DNA of 64,000 bases, from assembly GCA_003988855.1 (NCBI GenBank), contig QYAI01000008.1, forward strand, positions 1 through 64,000, written 5' to 3'. This document shows, piece after piece, positions 45,604 to 57,983 of this stretch. Position numbers and translations under genes: made by a program. The notes beneath the pieces were generated by a model. It saw only the letters and a list, made by a program, of their open reading frames with translations, ran no database searches and had not been told where the DNA came from. The DNA is from Arachnopeziza araneosa. Taxonomy: Eukaryota; Ascomycota; Leotiomycetes; Helotiales; Arachnopezizaceae. The first letter of the stretch is position 1, and each line of letters starts with the position of its first letter.

Positions 45604-48437
45604 TTAAACCATTACCATATCCGTATCAACATCTACTGCATTCCCATTGGCCGTAGTGCTATCTTCCAGTAATCCCATTCCATCCATACCCCTCAGAGTA
45701 TATTCCACTAAATAACTAGCATCGATTAACTCATCCATCCTTTTGTAATGTTTTTCCGAATAAACTTTTAGTGCATTGTACACTTCTTTCACACTCTGTT
45801 GACCTTGGCCGTTCCTGATCTTGAGGTTTGACAGTCTAGACGCTGGATAACTCTTCACAAGTGTCCCCAAGATCCTCTGTGCCACGGGTGCGGTCTTTGC
45901 ATTGGTGTTCCAATCTCTAATTCGGAGGAGGAGAGAGAAGATTTGGTCATCGGAGAGGGATGAGAGGACTTCGTCGACGGCTTTGCTACCACAGAGACTC
46001 CCGGTTTCTGGCGGATGGCTGGTAACCACCGATTTGAATAGTGCAAGCAGCCGTCCTGGATGGTTAAGTTGAAGAGCAAGCGTGATAGCTTGGCGATACG
46101 ACTTCGAATGTATATAGTTCTGCAACTCTTGTTCCTGTTCCACAAATTGAGTGGCGGCGGCTGCTGATGCGGCTTGCGTAGACGCCGTAGAGTCCTCCCA
46201 GAACGTGACAGTTGAGTCTCCAGAGCCAGAAACAATCATGTTGTTGGTTGGATGAACCGTCAGAGCCCAGACCCGATCTTCATGATTGTCCAAGGTAGTT
46301 GCAACTTCCCCGGTATTGGTATCCCATACTTTGACGAGTCCATCACCACCTGCACTTGCTATTTTGACATGCTTCTTACCTCTTTCCTCGGCTTTAGGAA
46401 TATTTAGCCAGGCCACTTTTAGGACGCTATTAGAATGACCTTCAAAGGTTCGAAGGCAAGTATAATCCGCTAAGCTCCAAATCTTGATCGTTTTGTCTCC
46501 ACTTCCTGTCAAGATACAGCCCTTTCCAGCCGAAGGACTGCTGTCGCCTATTATGGTCGGGGTATCTTTTGGAGCAAACTTGACTGACCAAACACCCCGT
46601 CTATGCCCACGAAGAACACCCTGGATTTCACCTTCTTCGACAGACCATACCTTCACCGTTCTATCTTGCGAAGCAGACGCAAAGAGCTGCGAGTTGTGAT
46701 TGACGTCAATCGCGTTTATATCTTTATCATGTGCCTTCCGGGTATAAAGTGCCCTAGGAGCTTTACCCCCAGTTACAGCCATTTGGGTGTTAGGAATATC
46801 CCATCTCTTAACAGTTTGGTCTTGAGATCCTGTAAGGATAAAACTAGGAGGATAGTCGAGTGGTGATTGAAAGGCTGGAGATGACTCAGGAGGTGAATGA
46901 CGTGGAAGACTAACCGCTCCTAAGGATTCGGCATGGCCGACAAAAGTTGTATGACAGACAAATGATGCATTTGCGGGGTCAATCCTCCATAATCGAGCTG
47001 TGTTATCTTTTGCTCCCGTAGCAATCCAATGACCAGACCAGTCGATGTCAAGACAAATGATAATATCGTCATGACCCTTCAACTGGGCAATATCTGCACC
47101 AAAATAATCATTGGATTGTTTGCCTCCATACTCCTGACCCAAGGATACAATCCTGATCTCTTCCGAATTAGTAGCAAGAGCAAGTAAGGATTGATCTGGG
47201 AGTAAATATCCGAGGTCAATAATCTCGTCATGTGTCCCTGATATCCTTCGAATTTGTTCTAAAGCGGTGATAGTGTCTACCGATTTAACTTCAGAGAGAA
47301 GCGCGGTTGAATAGAAAGTCATAGTGTGATCTGACTGTATCGAGAGTATGTAGTCCTTCATCGTGATTGCATTGACGATTGCATCTGCCTCTCCCTTTTC
47401 TTGTTGTGGTTCGGTAACCTCACGACCATTTTCTGTCTGCCAAATCCGAATGTTGCCATTTACTCCGCCAGTATACGTGAGCCTTCCCGAATCCAAAAAA
47501 CCTAAAGCTTCAACTTCCTCTAATACTGGAACCACCTTTCTAACTTTCCAAGTTTGAACATCCCACCACATGATGGTCTTATCCCGACTACCGGTCACAA
47601 GAGCCTTTTGCTCTGTTGAATAGTCTAAAGATGTCACATCGGAGACATGTGAGTCCAAGACAGAAGTACAATTTCTCTTGTGGAGATCCCATATTCGAAT
47701 CTTGCCATCTTGACTTCCAGAAGCCAAGCGGAATCCTCTAGCGCTTTCATCCTGATTGTACTCCGTCACACCACCATTCCGTGACTCATTCTTGCGATTC
47801 CTCAGTGAGATCCCAGTGTCTTCATTTCGAATGCTGGCAACCATTTCAAAAAAGTGTAGAGCAGAGATCAAAATATTAGGACCTCGGAAAGTATGAGTTA
47901 CGTAGCCACCAATTATATCCCAAACTTTAACAGCTCCATCCGCAGCTCCTGTTGCAAGAAGGGTGCTTGTCTGATCCACGGCCAGGACCACCACAGGCGT
48001 GGTATGTGGTTTCAAGGTTCGGAGGAGCTCGTAGCTAATTGAAGATTTGGCAGATGGCGAAGTCTTAAGAGAGTATATTCGCATAGACAGTGATCTTGAG
48101 CAGACAATAAGATGGGACGCGGAGGGCGTCACTGTCAAGGGTTAGCTATGTTTTTGGAGGGGTTGAATTTGCGGACATGTCAATGTCGAGATTAGCTCGC
48201 CATCCTAACATAAAGTTAGCATGCAAAGTATCAAAAAGACGCAACCATCATTCGACGTACTCCTTCAATTTTTGCAAGGTGTCTGCCCGTGTGAAGGTCC
48301 GTAAGGAGCGCATCTTCCCCGAGAGTGGTGGCCAGAATACTCCCGCTGTTGTCGAGGGCAACGCTCCCACCTGTGTATATTGGTTGTAGGGTGTGGGCGA
48401 CTTCAAATGTCGTTTGATACGGAGCTTTGCTGACCAT
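45604..48437 (-). CDS. utp13: U3 snoRNP / SSU processome WD40 protein Utp13
   Basis: Minus-strand exons are 48437-48261, 48204-48177 (28 nt) and 48131-45604, 910 aa; introns are 56 and 45 nt, the last with an unusual GTCCGC donor. There are two WD40 propellers' worth of repeats, with WD signatures such as AADGAVKVWDIIGG, GSQDGKIRIWDLHK, GSQDQTVKRWD, ASQDRTVKVWSVEEG, GSGDKTIKIWS, AGGDGLVKVWDTNTG and GSGDSTVTFWED. A C-terminal helical domain (ELQNYIHSKSYRQAITLAL) follows, matching the Utp13-specific domain. It belongs to the UTP-B complex that assembles on nascent pre-rRNA in the nucleolus and is normally essential for 18S rRNA. Length agrees with the family. Confidence 0.92.
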
Positions 48438-48801
48438 TATTGCTAGAACGAGCCTCCAATGGGCTTCTGAGTGAAAATAATCTCATTGCTGAACTCACGA
48501 GGTCGCTCAAGAAAAATATTTTTGACAAGGGTCTATCGATAAGCTTACTCTAATCTTAGCGTCCTTCTCCTTTCAGCCTTGAGCTTATATTTCAATACAA
48601 ATCCTCCGAACATCATCCTAGTCTCCCTTGAATATAAAACTTTCTCGAATGCCGTTAGGAGCAAACTGATGCGGAAAACATCTACAATGAAATCCTGTTC
48701 AGGTGCATGAAGTCATCAGCCACCTAAGATACCTTTACCTTACCATTTGAGTGTACACCCGGCGCGTCTACCACTCTCCTCACACGTGTAAACAAGACAG
48801 A
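48438..48801. promoter_or_regulatory. Divergent promoter region (utp13 / membrane protein)
   Basis: The 364 nt between divergent genes. No specific element is recognised with confidence. Confidence 0.45.
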
Positions 48802-50527
48802 ATGGGGAGATTAGAATGGCTTACAGCTTTGACATTGGTAGGTAAATGAGATTTTTGAGCCGATTATGACCAATATATGAGTGTTGATTGGAAGTGCTTG
48901 TAGCATTACGATTTGGCTAAACATATTGCAGGGCCGTGGGCTTTATGATGCCGAAGTTATTGAGACTATGGGAGAAGAACGAGGTCAAAGACTTCAATCA
49001 TATAACGACCGTGGATATCCTAGAAATCCAGAGAGTAGGCGGCGAGAGAAAGAAAATGTAAGGGCCGCGAATGAAGTTATGCAAGTCACTGGCGTGGTTG
49101 AAGATTCTCTCGCTGCAAAAGCTAAGAAATCTGAATCCGAGGAAGATAGGCTTCGTGAAACTCTTCTCGGTTTGCGACTCTTGGAAGTTGGTCGAAGTGT
49201 CCTGATAGGTGGAGTCTGGGGTGTAATTGGCCTCCGGAGACGGATTTTGGTAAGTAATAAACTTCTCATTACTTGCACGAAGCTTACAAGTTCAAAGCTT
49301 TACAAGCCATATTCAGAATTGAGGATATCGGCGATCTTAAAGCGAGAAGCGCAAATCTACTCAATTAATCACTTACTGTTTTGGGGACTGGCTCCAGTGG
49401 TCGCATATCATGTATCTGATTGGATGTCCTTCATTCTAGAAGCAGTTGTAGACTCTGCATTCGATCTGAATGTTGAAAGTGGGAAGCGAGTTGAGTCTCG
49501 ATCACGACAAATCATTCAAGGATTGTGAGTTTTTCAACGGAGTCCGCTCGAAATCGTGTCTAATCATTCCAGACTTGAGATCGGAGCGTCGTACATCACT
49601 GTCCACTTCCGTATGTTTGCAGTTCTCCAACAACTCAATCTTCTTCCCTCGTCGAGATTTCTTCCAAGTATTCGTTCATTTATCCCATTTTCGGAAGCAT
49701 CGCCTCTCCAATTACCACCAGTTCCTTCAGCAACTCTACCCTCCCTTCTTACCTGGTGCTCAACACTTCTTAGAATTGGTGCACCTATGCTTTCGATTCT
49801 GGTTCATGGTAAAATCAAATACGCCGTTTCAAAAATTGCCTATCGCCCTATTTATAAGGCACTTCCTCGTCCAACGGGAGATAGCATGTTCTCGGGGCTT
49901 GAAGAAACAGCGCCAACGCTAGAATACGATGCACCGGATCAAGATAGAGAAGGGAGAAGAGTTGGCCAGCCTTCTGAAGATGAGCCCACTCTTCGAGCTC
50001 TTGAAGGCTTGCCAGAGCCCAACCTATCTATAGAACGAGGAATTGAATCAGCCGACGAAGATGATGACGAGTTAACTCACGCCACGTTGATTAGTTTCGA
50101 TGTTGAGGCAACTGAAGCTGTTGAGACATCACTGGGGACATGGTCTGCAGAATTACGAAGCGCAAATGAACCAAAGATTTCCGAACAAACCAGATATCGG
50201 GTCACTGGACTCACAATGCTACCAACCATAATGGCTACTGAAGCTCTAAGAGAAATTGTAGCTAGCATCCTTGTTATGCCGCTAGAGGCCTTGATGGTGC
50301 GGTTGATTGGTAGAGATTACCGATTAAGCGCTGGCTTGGGAGTTGAGGATATCTATGGTGTAAATATGAGAGTCCATGGATTCAGCAACCTCTTCACTGC
50401 TCTAACTTTTCAATTGGCCGCAACAGGCGCTATCTGGGCTGGGTTTACCCTTTGTGCGCATATCGTGGCACTACGAAGGAGGGCTAGCCTACAGGAGCAA
50501 GGAAAGGAAGAATATTCCATCACTTAA
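48802..50527 (+). CDS. Conserved multi-pass membrane protein of unknown function
   Basis: Exons are 48802-48837, 48932-49249, 49298-49524 and 49573-50527, 511 aa. The first intron is 94 nt; the second is a 48-nt in-frame intron (GTAAGT to AAAG) whose retention would also be translated; the third is 48 nt. The N-terminal third is charged and helical (SRRREKENVRAANEVM) and ends in a hydrophobic GGVWGVIGL segment. Further hydrophobic segments are LFWGLAPVVAYHVSDWMSF, LLTWCSTLLRIGAPMLSIL, IVASILVMPLEALMVRL and LAATGAIWAGFTLCAHIVAL, with an acidic loop at about 310-390 (ESADEDDDEL). I do not recognise the family. The arrangement suggests an organelle membrane protein (mitochondrial outer membrane or ER). 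Confidence 0.7.
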
Positions 50528-51482
50528 TCATCTAAATCCGGGAAGATAAAAGGCATCTTTCCTACACTAACCGGGATTTCTTTCTTGGAGGTGATTGCAG
50601 GATGACCGGAAGCTGGGGCCAGCAGACGATGAAGAAAGAGAAGGATCTGAACAAAGTCACTTCTAGTAAGCCAATGCTGCGCTACAGATATTGGATAATG
50701 ATTCGAGTCAATGAGGAGCTGCAGCTATCGAACTTTACAGTAGCCGACTCAAGTGGAAGATACGAAAGCACTTCTTGCAAATTTATAAGCTCCACGCTTA
50801 ACAAAAGCCATTCCCGCTCTTGGCTGATGTGGAACCATTCAGATACGAGTGTTTTCCTGCAAGTGCAGCTAGCCGCGCGGGAGTTGGCCGTTCTTGCCAC
50901 TTAGTAGATGTCGACTATCGTTTCGGTGTCTTTGTGAAGCTTTTAACTGTCCGATTCTGACTACAATTTAACTCCGAAAGCGTTGTATTGTCGGAGACTT
51001 TCCTGGCAAAATTTCGATTCTCGTCCCACATTGTGTAGATGACCGTCAGTTGCCGGCCCTGAGCTGACGTCAAGATACATCAGATCCACACCTCACCGAC
51101 AGTCTACCGGATGATCTTGATACATCTCAAGAACACAATGTATGGGACTTTGAATATGGCTCAAGTCGGGCACGCGGAATTTCCCTTCCTGCAGTAGATT
51201 GGAGTGAAGTGGAGACTTAAGTCTTGCCGTAGTATGGTGTCGCAGTTGACGGCAAATGCATCATCACATCCATCGAACAGCAATCTTCTAGTGCTTCTGC
51301 CCCCGCTGTTATCTTCCAGGAACACAAGGGTTCTATGTTGATCACACGGCCATTTGCGACGCCGATCGCCAAATATATATCTCTATAATCTCCTCGTTAT
51401 GCGGACTACAACATTCTCAACTCTTCTTTTCAAGTAAAGGGCATTAAACCTTTTTGGGGGTGTTTACTTTTCGCTGAAAGCC
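50528..51482. other. Intergenic; promoter of the sugar transporter
   Basis: A 100-codon plus-strand frame (50602-50904) and a mirror frame on the other strand have no convincing features. Near 51370-51400 there is an ATATATATCTCTATAAT region that could carry the transporter TATA element. GC-rich direct motifs occur at 51030-51130 but no site is named. Confidence 0.45.
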
Positions 51483-53440
51483 ATGACGGACCTAAAACCT
51501 GCAGATGATGCAATCAGCTCGACTGAGCACAGTGAAGCTGGTGTCCCAAATCCAGCATCTGTTCACGAAAAGAATGTGGCTTCTCCTCAAAATGAATGGC
51601 CTAGAAACCGCCATGTAGTCTCAGAGTGGGAGGCCATTCAGATAGCTGCTGCTGGCGATCTTGACACCATAGACAGAGAAGTTGCTGCGATTGAAGCAAA
51701 TCTTCAAGTGATGAATATAAAGTCGACTTGGTATAAGCCTCAGCTAAGAATCAAAGACACACGACACTTTACCTGGCTACTTGTAGGTTTTGCCTCAATG
51801 GGCGGTCTGCTTTCAGGTGTAGATCAATCCTTGATCAGTGGTGCAAACTTATATATGCCGAGCTGTAAGTATTTTAATGTCTTTCAAACTTTGAGCAATC
51901 AGCTTATGACTTGACAGCTCTTCATCTCAACACAAAACAAGTCAGTCTTGTTAGCTCCGGTGTTCCACTAGGCGCTGTAGGCGGTGCATTACTCCTAGGA
52001 CCTCTTAACGAAGCCCTAGGCCGCCGAATGGCAATCATTGTCTCTCTAGTTCTCTACACTGTCGGCGCAGCCCTTGAAGCTGGTGCCGTGAGTTTTGGCA
52101 TGATGGTTTCTGGGAGAGTCATTCTCGGTCTCGGCGTCGGTCTTGAAGGAGGAACTGTCCCTGTCTACGTTGCTGAGTCCGTGTCGAGAAAGTATCGAGG
52201 AAACCTTGTTTCCCTCTACCAGTTTATGATCGCACTGGGAGAAGTGTTCGGTTACGTTATTGCAGCAATTTTTGTCAATGTTCATTCTGGTTCTTGGCGT
52301 TATATGCTCGGCTCATCATTGGTGTTTTCGACTGTCATGTTCGTCGGAATCATTTTCATGCCCGAATCTCCCCGTTTCCTGATGCACAAAGGCCGGACCA
52401 CCGAGGCGTGGCTTGTCTGGAAACAGATTCGTGGTGAAGATGCCGACGCAAAAAAAGAGTTTTTCGTGATGAAGCATTCCGTAGGAGAAGAGTCTGCTGC
52501 CAAGGAAGTTGGACAGCATAAGAGATTTGTCTGGATGGACTTTTTCACGGTTCCTCGAGCTCGCCGAGCTCTCATCTATGCCAATATCATGGTTTTCTTG
52601 GGACAATTTACTGGTATCAACGCAATCCAATACTACATGGCCACTCTTATGTCTCAAGTCGGATTCAATGACAAGCAATCGGTTTTTATGTCTCTTGTAG
52701 GAGGCGGGTCTCTCCTCCTCGGAACCATTCCTGCTATTCTATATATGGAGAAGTTTGGCCGAAGATTTTGGGCTTGTGTAAGTCATTCTATTGTCTATCC
52801 TCGCACTGAACACCCTTCTTTGACCGTAAGATCAAAACTGCACAAGAAGTCTACTAATTCACTTTAGGCGATGCTTCCTGGTTTCTTCATTGGTCTCCTT
52901 ATCATAGGCTGCAGCTATCTGATACCGACGTCTAACCTTGCTGGAGCACAGGGCACTTACATAACCGGTCTGATAATATACGAGGGATTTTTCGGATCGT
53001 ATGCGTGTCTTACTTGGGTCATACCTTCCGAGGTATACCCAACCTATCTCCGCTCATACGGAATGGAAACTTCAGATACTTGCCTGTTTCTGTGTTCGTT
53101 CCTTGTCACCTATTTCTTTGCTCAAATGCAGGAAGCTATGTCGCAAATTGGCCTGACGCTGGGATTCTATGGCGGCATTGCTGTTGTCGGCTGGTTCTAC
53201 CAGCTATTATTCATGCCGGAGACTAAGAACAAAATCCTGGAGGAGATCGACATTATCTTCAACCAACCAACTAGTCAGCTTGTGAAGGAAAATCTGAGAA
53301 GTGTCCTGGTCACCACGGATGATTTCTTCAAGGGCAGGTGGGGAAAGGTTTTCAGCCCTGTGTCTGAGAGTGATATTTTCAGGAGTGATAATGGACCGAA
53401 GAATGAAACAAGGCCGCAAGCTACTCACGAGGATTTATGA
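51483..53440 (+). CDS. MFS sugar transporter (SP family)
   Basis: Exons are 51483-51864, 51918-52777 and 52868-53440, 604 aa; introns are 53 and 90 nt. After an unusually long acidic cytosolic N-terminus (about 95 residues) come 12 membrane segments. Sugar-porter signatures are LLSGVDQSLISG, NEALGRRMAI, TVPVYVAESVSRKYRG, MPESPRFLMHKGR, FLGQFTGINAIQYY, WVIPSEVYPTYLRS and MPETKNKILEEID. It should carry hexoses or related polyols across the plasma membrane by proton symport; the sugar cannot be read from sequence. The tail (about 70 residues) is hydrophilic. Confidence 0.92.
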
Positions 53441-54022
53441 AGCCGGAATTATGATGGTAATGCAAGATATTCGGCTAGATATACGTTTTAGTTTAGCACC
53501 TAGACCTCAAAGCGTTATCGGATACTTGATAAACGTAATTCAATATAATTTATTGTCATCTCAGACATTTTCGGTCTTCACTGTGAATTTGCAGCGACAC
53601 TAAATTTAGTACATCACGTCTGGGAATTGGTGGAGAGCATGATACGATATGAAGATCGCCACATCTTTCTAGCTTGCCTTTCGTTGTGATTACTTTACCA
53701 GCTATCCATCTTTTGATGAGATAATTATGATAGCTTGTCAATCTATCATTGCAAGATTTCTTTTTGACATCACTTTGGAGAAACTCTATTGAAGTGATAT
53801 GTAAAAACTTTCAATCCAATTTAGACATTCCAGCAAATGTAGGAACAATCCAAAGCATACTAGTAACATTCTCTCTATACTAAAATTATATTTTTCAACT
53901 ATTTTGTTAAACTTGGGGGCGGCTGGGGCTGACGTCGAGTGATTCTCAGCCTTGTTTGTTCGCCTCGAGAAATTTTAAAGCGCGACCATTCATGATCACT
54001 CTACAATCGACCATCATCCACC
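53441..54022. other. Intergenic spacer
   Basis: AT-rich 3' flank of the transporter followed by a more GC-rich promoter of the sad1-like gene (GGGGGCGGCTGGGGCTGACG near 53917-53936). No coding sequence seen. Confidence 0.5.
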
Positions 54023-55639
54023 ATGGGAAAGCGCCAAGCTCTAGAAGCCTTCGAAGATGCAATAGATGCCAATTCTCCTGCCTCTAAAAAATCGCGTGTG
54101 GAAAGCGCCGACAACTTTCACAACCAACATAACGGATCGCAACTGCCTGCAAGGACAAAGCCTTCAAAGCTGGAGGATGTGGACGAAAATGAAGACGAAT
54201 CTGAGGAGGACTTGGTAGCACCGAGATTAAAGCGACAAACTGCCCCGATCGAAGGTTTCGATGATTTATATCTCGATACGATCAACCGCAGTGTCCTCGA
54301 TTTTGATTTCGAAAAGCTGTGCTCCATATCACTCTCGAATATCAACGTGTACGCCTGCTTGGTCTGCGGGAAATATTTTCAAGGAAGAGGGCCCAAATCG
54401 CACGCGTACTTCCATGCTCTCGAAATAGGGCATCATGTGTACATCAACATGCAAACGCAGAAGGTGTACGTTTTACCGGAAGGATACGAGGTTACGAACA
54501 AGAGTTTGGACGACATAAAGTTCGTCTCAGATCCAAGATATACCAAGGAACAAGTTATGAGCCTTGATCGAGAGGCAAACACCGCATGGGCATTGAATGG
54601 GAAGGAATATACCCCTGGGTTCGTAGGGATGAACAATATCAAGGCAAACGACTATTTCAACGTGGTTGTTCAGGCGCTCTCACATGTTCCTCCATTACGG
54701 AACTACTTCATGCTGGAGCATTTTTCTACCAAGCCTGAGCTCGCAAAACGGCTGTCGATTTTAGTTCGCAAAATCTGGAATCCTCGTGCTTTCAAATCGC
54801 ACGTTTCTCCTCATGAGCTACTTCAGGAAATCTCTCTAAAGTCGAATAAGAAGTTTACACTCACCAACCAGTCTGACCCCGTCGAGTTTCTTTCCTGGTT
54901 TCTTAACAACCTACACCTTGCATTAGGGGGAAGCAAGACTAAACCAGGAAGCAGTATGATCCAGCAAGTCTTCCAAGGCAAGCTCAAAGTAGAGTCCCAA
55001 GCTATCACAGCGAAAGCAGATGCTGGGGATCGTTTACGATTTGAAGAAGCATCTTCAGTACAGACGGATATTAACAGATTCATGCTTCTAACACTCGATC
55101 TACCGGCAGCGCCTCTCTTCCAAGATGAACTAGAGCAGAATATTATTCCTCAAGTACCACTCACATCTATCCTATCTAAATACGATGGGATTAAGGCCCA
55201 AGAACACCTCAACCAACGGAAACGATATCGGTTACTGCATCCCTTACCACCGTATCTCCTGTTCCATATCAAACGATTCAGTGTGAACAAATTTGTGTCT
55301 GAGCGAAACCCCACCATTGTAACATTTGATGCGAGAAACTTGGACATGTCGCCCTACACTGAGCCGAATCCATCACTCTACCCACCAGGAGAGCCTATTT
55401 GGTATGATCTTATTGCAAATATTGTCCACGAAGCTGTGAGAGGGAGGGAGGATAGTGTAGAGGGAGAGCAGGAGAAGAAAGCCTGGAAAGTACAGATGCA
55501 AGACAAAGCGCGAGGAGAATGGACTGTGGTCCAGGATTTGTTTGTGGAAGGGACGCAAAAGGAGCTGCTATATCTTGGGGAAAGCTACTTACAGGTTTGG
55601 GAGAGGAGGAGAAACGGAAAAGGCAAAGCGAAGAGGTAG
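54023..55639 (+). CDS. sad1: Sad1/USP39-type splicing factor (catalytically dead ubiquitin protease fold)
   Basis: Intronless, 538 aa. An acidic N-terminus is followed by a UBP-type zinc finger (CSISLSNINVYACLVCGKYF, later HAYFHALEIGHHVYI), then a USP-like domain from about residue 195. The position of the nucleophilic Cys reads GMNNIKANDYFNVVVQ, so Cys is absent; this is typical of Sad1/USP39, which is a non-enzymatic tri-snRNP factor. Later USP blocks are kept (LLTLDLP, LLFHIKRF, LGESYLQVWERR). It functions in tri-snRNP assembly or stability in the nucleus. Length matches fungal Sad1. Confidence 0.92.
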   Translation: MGKRQALEAFEDAIDANSPASKKSRVESADNFHNQHNGSQLPARTKPSKLEDVDENEDESEEDLVAPRLKRQTAPIEGFDDLYLDTINRSVLDFDFEKLCSISLSNINVYACLVCGKYFQGRGPKSHAYFHALEIGHHVYINMQTQKVYVLPEGYEVTNKSLDDIKFVSDPRYTKEQVMSLDREANTAWALNGKEYTPGFVGMNNIKANDYFNVVVQALSHVPPLRNYFMLEHFSTKPELAKRLSILVRKIWNPRAFKSHVSPHELLQEISLKSNKKFTLTNQSDPVEFLSWFLNNLHLALGGSKTKPGSSMIQQVFQGKLKVESQAITAKADAGDRLRFEEASSVQTDINRFMLLTLDLPAAPLFQDELEQNIIPQVPLTSILSKYDGIKAQEHLNQRKRYRLLHPLPPYLLFHIKRFSVNKFVSERNPTIVTFDARNLDMSPYTEPNPSLYPPGEPIWYDLIANIVHEAVRGREDSVEGEQEKKAWKVQMQDKARGEWTVVQDLFVEGTQKELLYLGESYLQVWERRRNGKGKAKR

Positions 55640-55882
55640 TTGGCTCGCATTCGTATGAACTCTTTGGCCGAGAAATAATACCCTTGTTCTATGTGTGATT
55701 GAGTTCAGGGACTTATCATCTTCTCATCTCTGTCACGTCCGATTTTTAAGGACTAGAGAAGATGTGGTGTTATTTACAAATCAGCACAAAGCTCTCAGAG
55801 TGGAAAACACACTCCTAATATAACATGATATGCAATGCCCCCAGAACGCCTTACGATGCAAGTTTCTTTTTCAGATATTGAC

Positions 55883-57607
55883 TTATTCGTCTTCACTACC
55901 ATCCTCCGCTTCGTGAACCCCATTTGACTTTTCCTTGTGAACTGGCGGTATCTCGAAAACGATGGCACCATTTCTACCGGCAACTTTCTTCCATCGGCCC
56001 ATCCGATGCTCCTTGCCTAGCCCTACAATGACACACACCCCGTCTTTACCTCGATCCCCACGTTCAAAGACAGAGATGTCATTAATGAGGCCTCGGCAAC
56101 CGCCTTGTTGCGAAGTTGTATGGTGGCCGTTGATTCCATTTGCTGGTTGTAATGCCAGAGCCCCAATAGAGCCTATTGCCTCAAGCTTCTTCTTGTCATC
56201 GCTAATCCTCCAAACTCGTACAGCTCCGTCCCAACTTCCGCTCAAGATTAGGTCCGAATAAGGAACTGTAGCCAAAGCTGTGATCCATCTCGGCTGTGGT
56301 TCTGGAATCATTTCCGGATCCGGATTTGTCTCAGCCGATGCTTCCTCAGACTTTAAAGGAAGCTCAACCCCATGACATAGAGAAATTGTGAACACTGGCT
56401 TCTTTTTATGGATCGCCCATAGACTGAGCGAACCATTATCTGAGCCCGTAACAAACATTTCTTCATCAATCATAGCTACTCTGTCAATACTGCCTTCCCG
56501 AACTGTAGGTCCGTCGCCCGATTTAGACTTTTTCTTTTCTCCCTCTCCACCGCGAAACACAAGTTGGGTCTCTTCTACGACTTTCCATAATCTTGCGGTT
56601 CGATCTCGGGCTCCGACGCTTATGCAGCGCTCTTGCGCCAGTGCACAAACATCCACTACCTCATCTTGATGACCAAACAGCGTTTCCACATATGCAAGTT
56701 CGTCCAGGCTCCATATCTTTACCGTTCGATCTTTTGATGAAGAATATAGTTGGTTTGTACCTCGTCGGAATGCAAGTCCTGTAACAGCATCCCTGTGTTG
56801 GTTAAAAACTCGTAATGGCTTTAAAGCCTCCGCATCCCAGACAACAATTTTATGGTCTTTTCCTCCAGTAACCACAAATTTCCCGTCTTGTGAAGCTGCT
56901 ACTGTCAAAATAGTGTCCACATGGCCATAAAATGAGTTGTCCTTTGCCTTCGATTTGTCTCCTCTCACAAATGCAACTTGCTCTGGTTTCCGTCTTGGTG
57001 GCGGGGTTAAGTTCTTTTGCTTCTTGCCTTTCCTTGGCAGCCATTGATTTTCTGGTAACTCTTGTATTCTCCATTTCGCCAATCCTAAGTCTTTTGTTAC
57101 AGTATATGCCCACGGTGCACACGTAGCAACACTCGTAACAGACTCACTGTTCCATTTGAACCAACTGTGATTCGCGGACTGAAAACTCAACTTCCCTGCC
57201 AACTTTCTGTAAAGCAATCCTTTCGACTCCGCGGCGTCTTCCTTTAATCGTTCTGCGATCAAGTCTCTGTCAATTTCCTCGGCGTCGAAACCTACTTCGT
57301 CGACTTCCTCGCGAATATTGTCCAGGTACTGTTCTGCAAGTCTTAACCTCCGTTCTGCAGCAGTTTCTTCTCCCCCTTCCGAGGAACCGCTAGTGAGCGA
57401 TGCAGCATCGTCTATCACATCTTGGGGTTCTTCGTCACTTTCATCTTCACTTCCTGATATCGATTCGTCCCTTCGAAGTTTTTGGGGGGGTAATTTTGGT
57501 TCTCTCAGTTGGCTTTTGGCCGCAGCAATTCGTTTCTTGGGCCCTTCCTGAGTGTCTAATCGTTTTCGTTTCTTATGCGTCGACGGAATTGTGAAGAAAG
57601 AGGACAT
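55883..57607 (-). CDS. rrp9: U3 snoRNP-associated WD40 protein Rrp9 (U3-55K)
   Basis: Intronless, 574 aa. The N-terminus is basic then acidic (KKRKRLDTQEGPKKR, SEDESDEEPQD), followed by a helical box (AAERRLRLAEQYLDNIREEV) typical of Rrp9. A seven-repeat WD40 propeller includes FYGHVDTILTVAASQDGKFV, GGKDHKIVVWD, SSSKDRTVKIWS, GARDRTARLWK, GSDNGSLSLWA and GSWDGAVRVW. It binds the box B/C motif of U3 snoRNA in the small-subunit processome. This is the second U3-related gene here after utp13. The start at 57607 is the first ATG. Confidence 0.92.
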   Translation of the reverse strand: MSSFFTIPSTHKKRKRLDTQEGPKKRIAAAKSQLREPKLPPQKLRRDESISGSEDESDEEPQDVIDDAASLTSGSSEGGEETAAERRLRLAEQYLDNIREEVDEVGFDAEEIDRDLIAERLKEDAAESKGLLYRKLAGKLSFQSANHSWFKWNSESVTSVATCAPWAYTVTKDLGLAKWRIQELPENQWLPRKGKKQKNLTPPPRRKPEQVAFVRGDKSKAKDNSFYGHVDTILTVAASQDGKFVVTGGKDHKIVVWDAEALKPLRVFNQHRDAVTGLAFRRGTNQLYSSSKDRTVKIWSLDELAYVETLFGHQDEVVDVCALAQERCISVGARDRTARLWKVVEETQLVFRGGEGEKKKSKSGDGPTVREGSIDRVAMIDEEMFVTGSDNGSLSLWAIHKKKPVFTISLCHGVELPLKSEEASAETNPDPEMIPEPQPRWITALATVPYSDLILSGSWDGAVRVWRISDDKKKLEAIGSIGALALQPANGINGHHTTSQQGGCRGLINDISVFERGDRGKDGVCVIVGLGKEHRMGRWKKVAGRNGAIVFEIPPVHKEKSNGVHEAEDGSEDE

Positions 57608-57983
57608 GGTGGTGGGCAAAAACTTGGTCCTCGTCTTGCATGAGAAAGAATGATATCAAAATTATTTTTTTGACGGCAGAATTTCAAACCGGTGAGTCGG
57701 ACCACGTGATCCAGAAAACTGTAGTTAAAAAGAATCCAACCATCACGTTGATAGGTTGTTAGTTTACGCACTGAACTACAAAGGCTCTACCAAATTGGAC
57801 TGTGACTGACTGCTGGTTCATCTAATTGCGTAAAAATTGATGTAAATTTATTGCGGACTTTCATGACAGGGGTTGCCACGCTAGGGACGAGGCAGCAAGA
57901 GCAACGCGGTTGGAGCTTTGGAGCTTCAGAACATCACCGACCTTCCCTTTCACAACTCAACAAATACACAAACTACCATCAAC
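57608..57983. promoter_or_regulatory. Divergent promoter region (rrp9 / pre1)
   Basis: A 376-nt spacer shared by a ribosome-biogenesis gene and a proteasome gene. A proteasome-associated control element (GGTGGCAAA) was looked for and not found exactly. Confidence 0.5.

Noticed and set aside
50602..50904. 100-codon plus-strand frame before the sugar transporter, with a mirror frame opposite
   Set aside because: Both strands are open over the same stretch and neither has protein features.
54023..55639. Sad1-like protein as an active deubiquitinase
   Set aside because: The catalytic Cys position is replaced (NNIKANDYFN), as in the known inactive Sad1/USP39 family.
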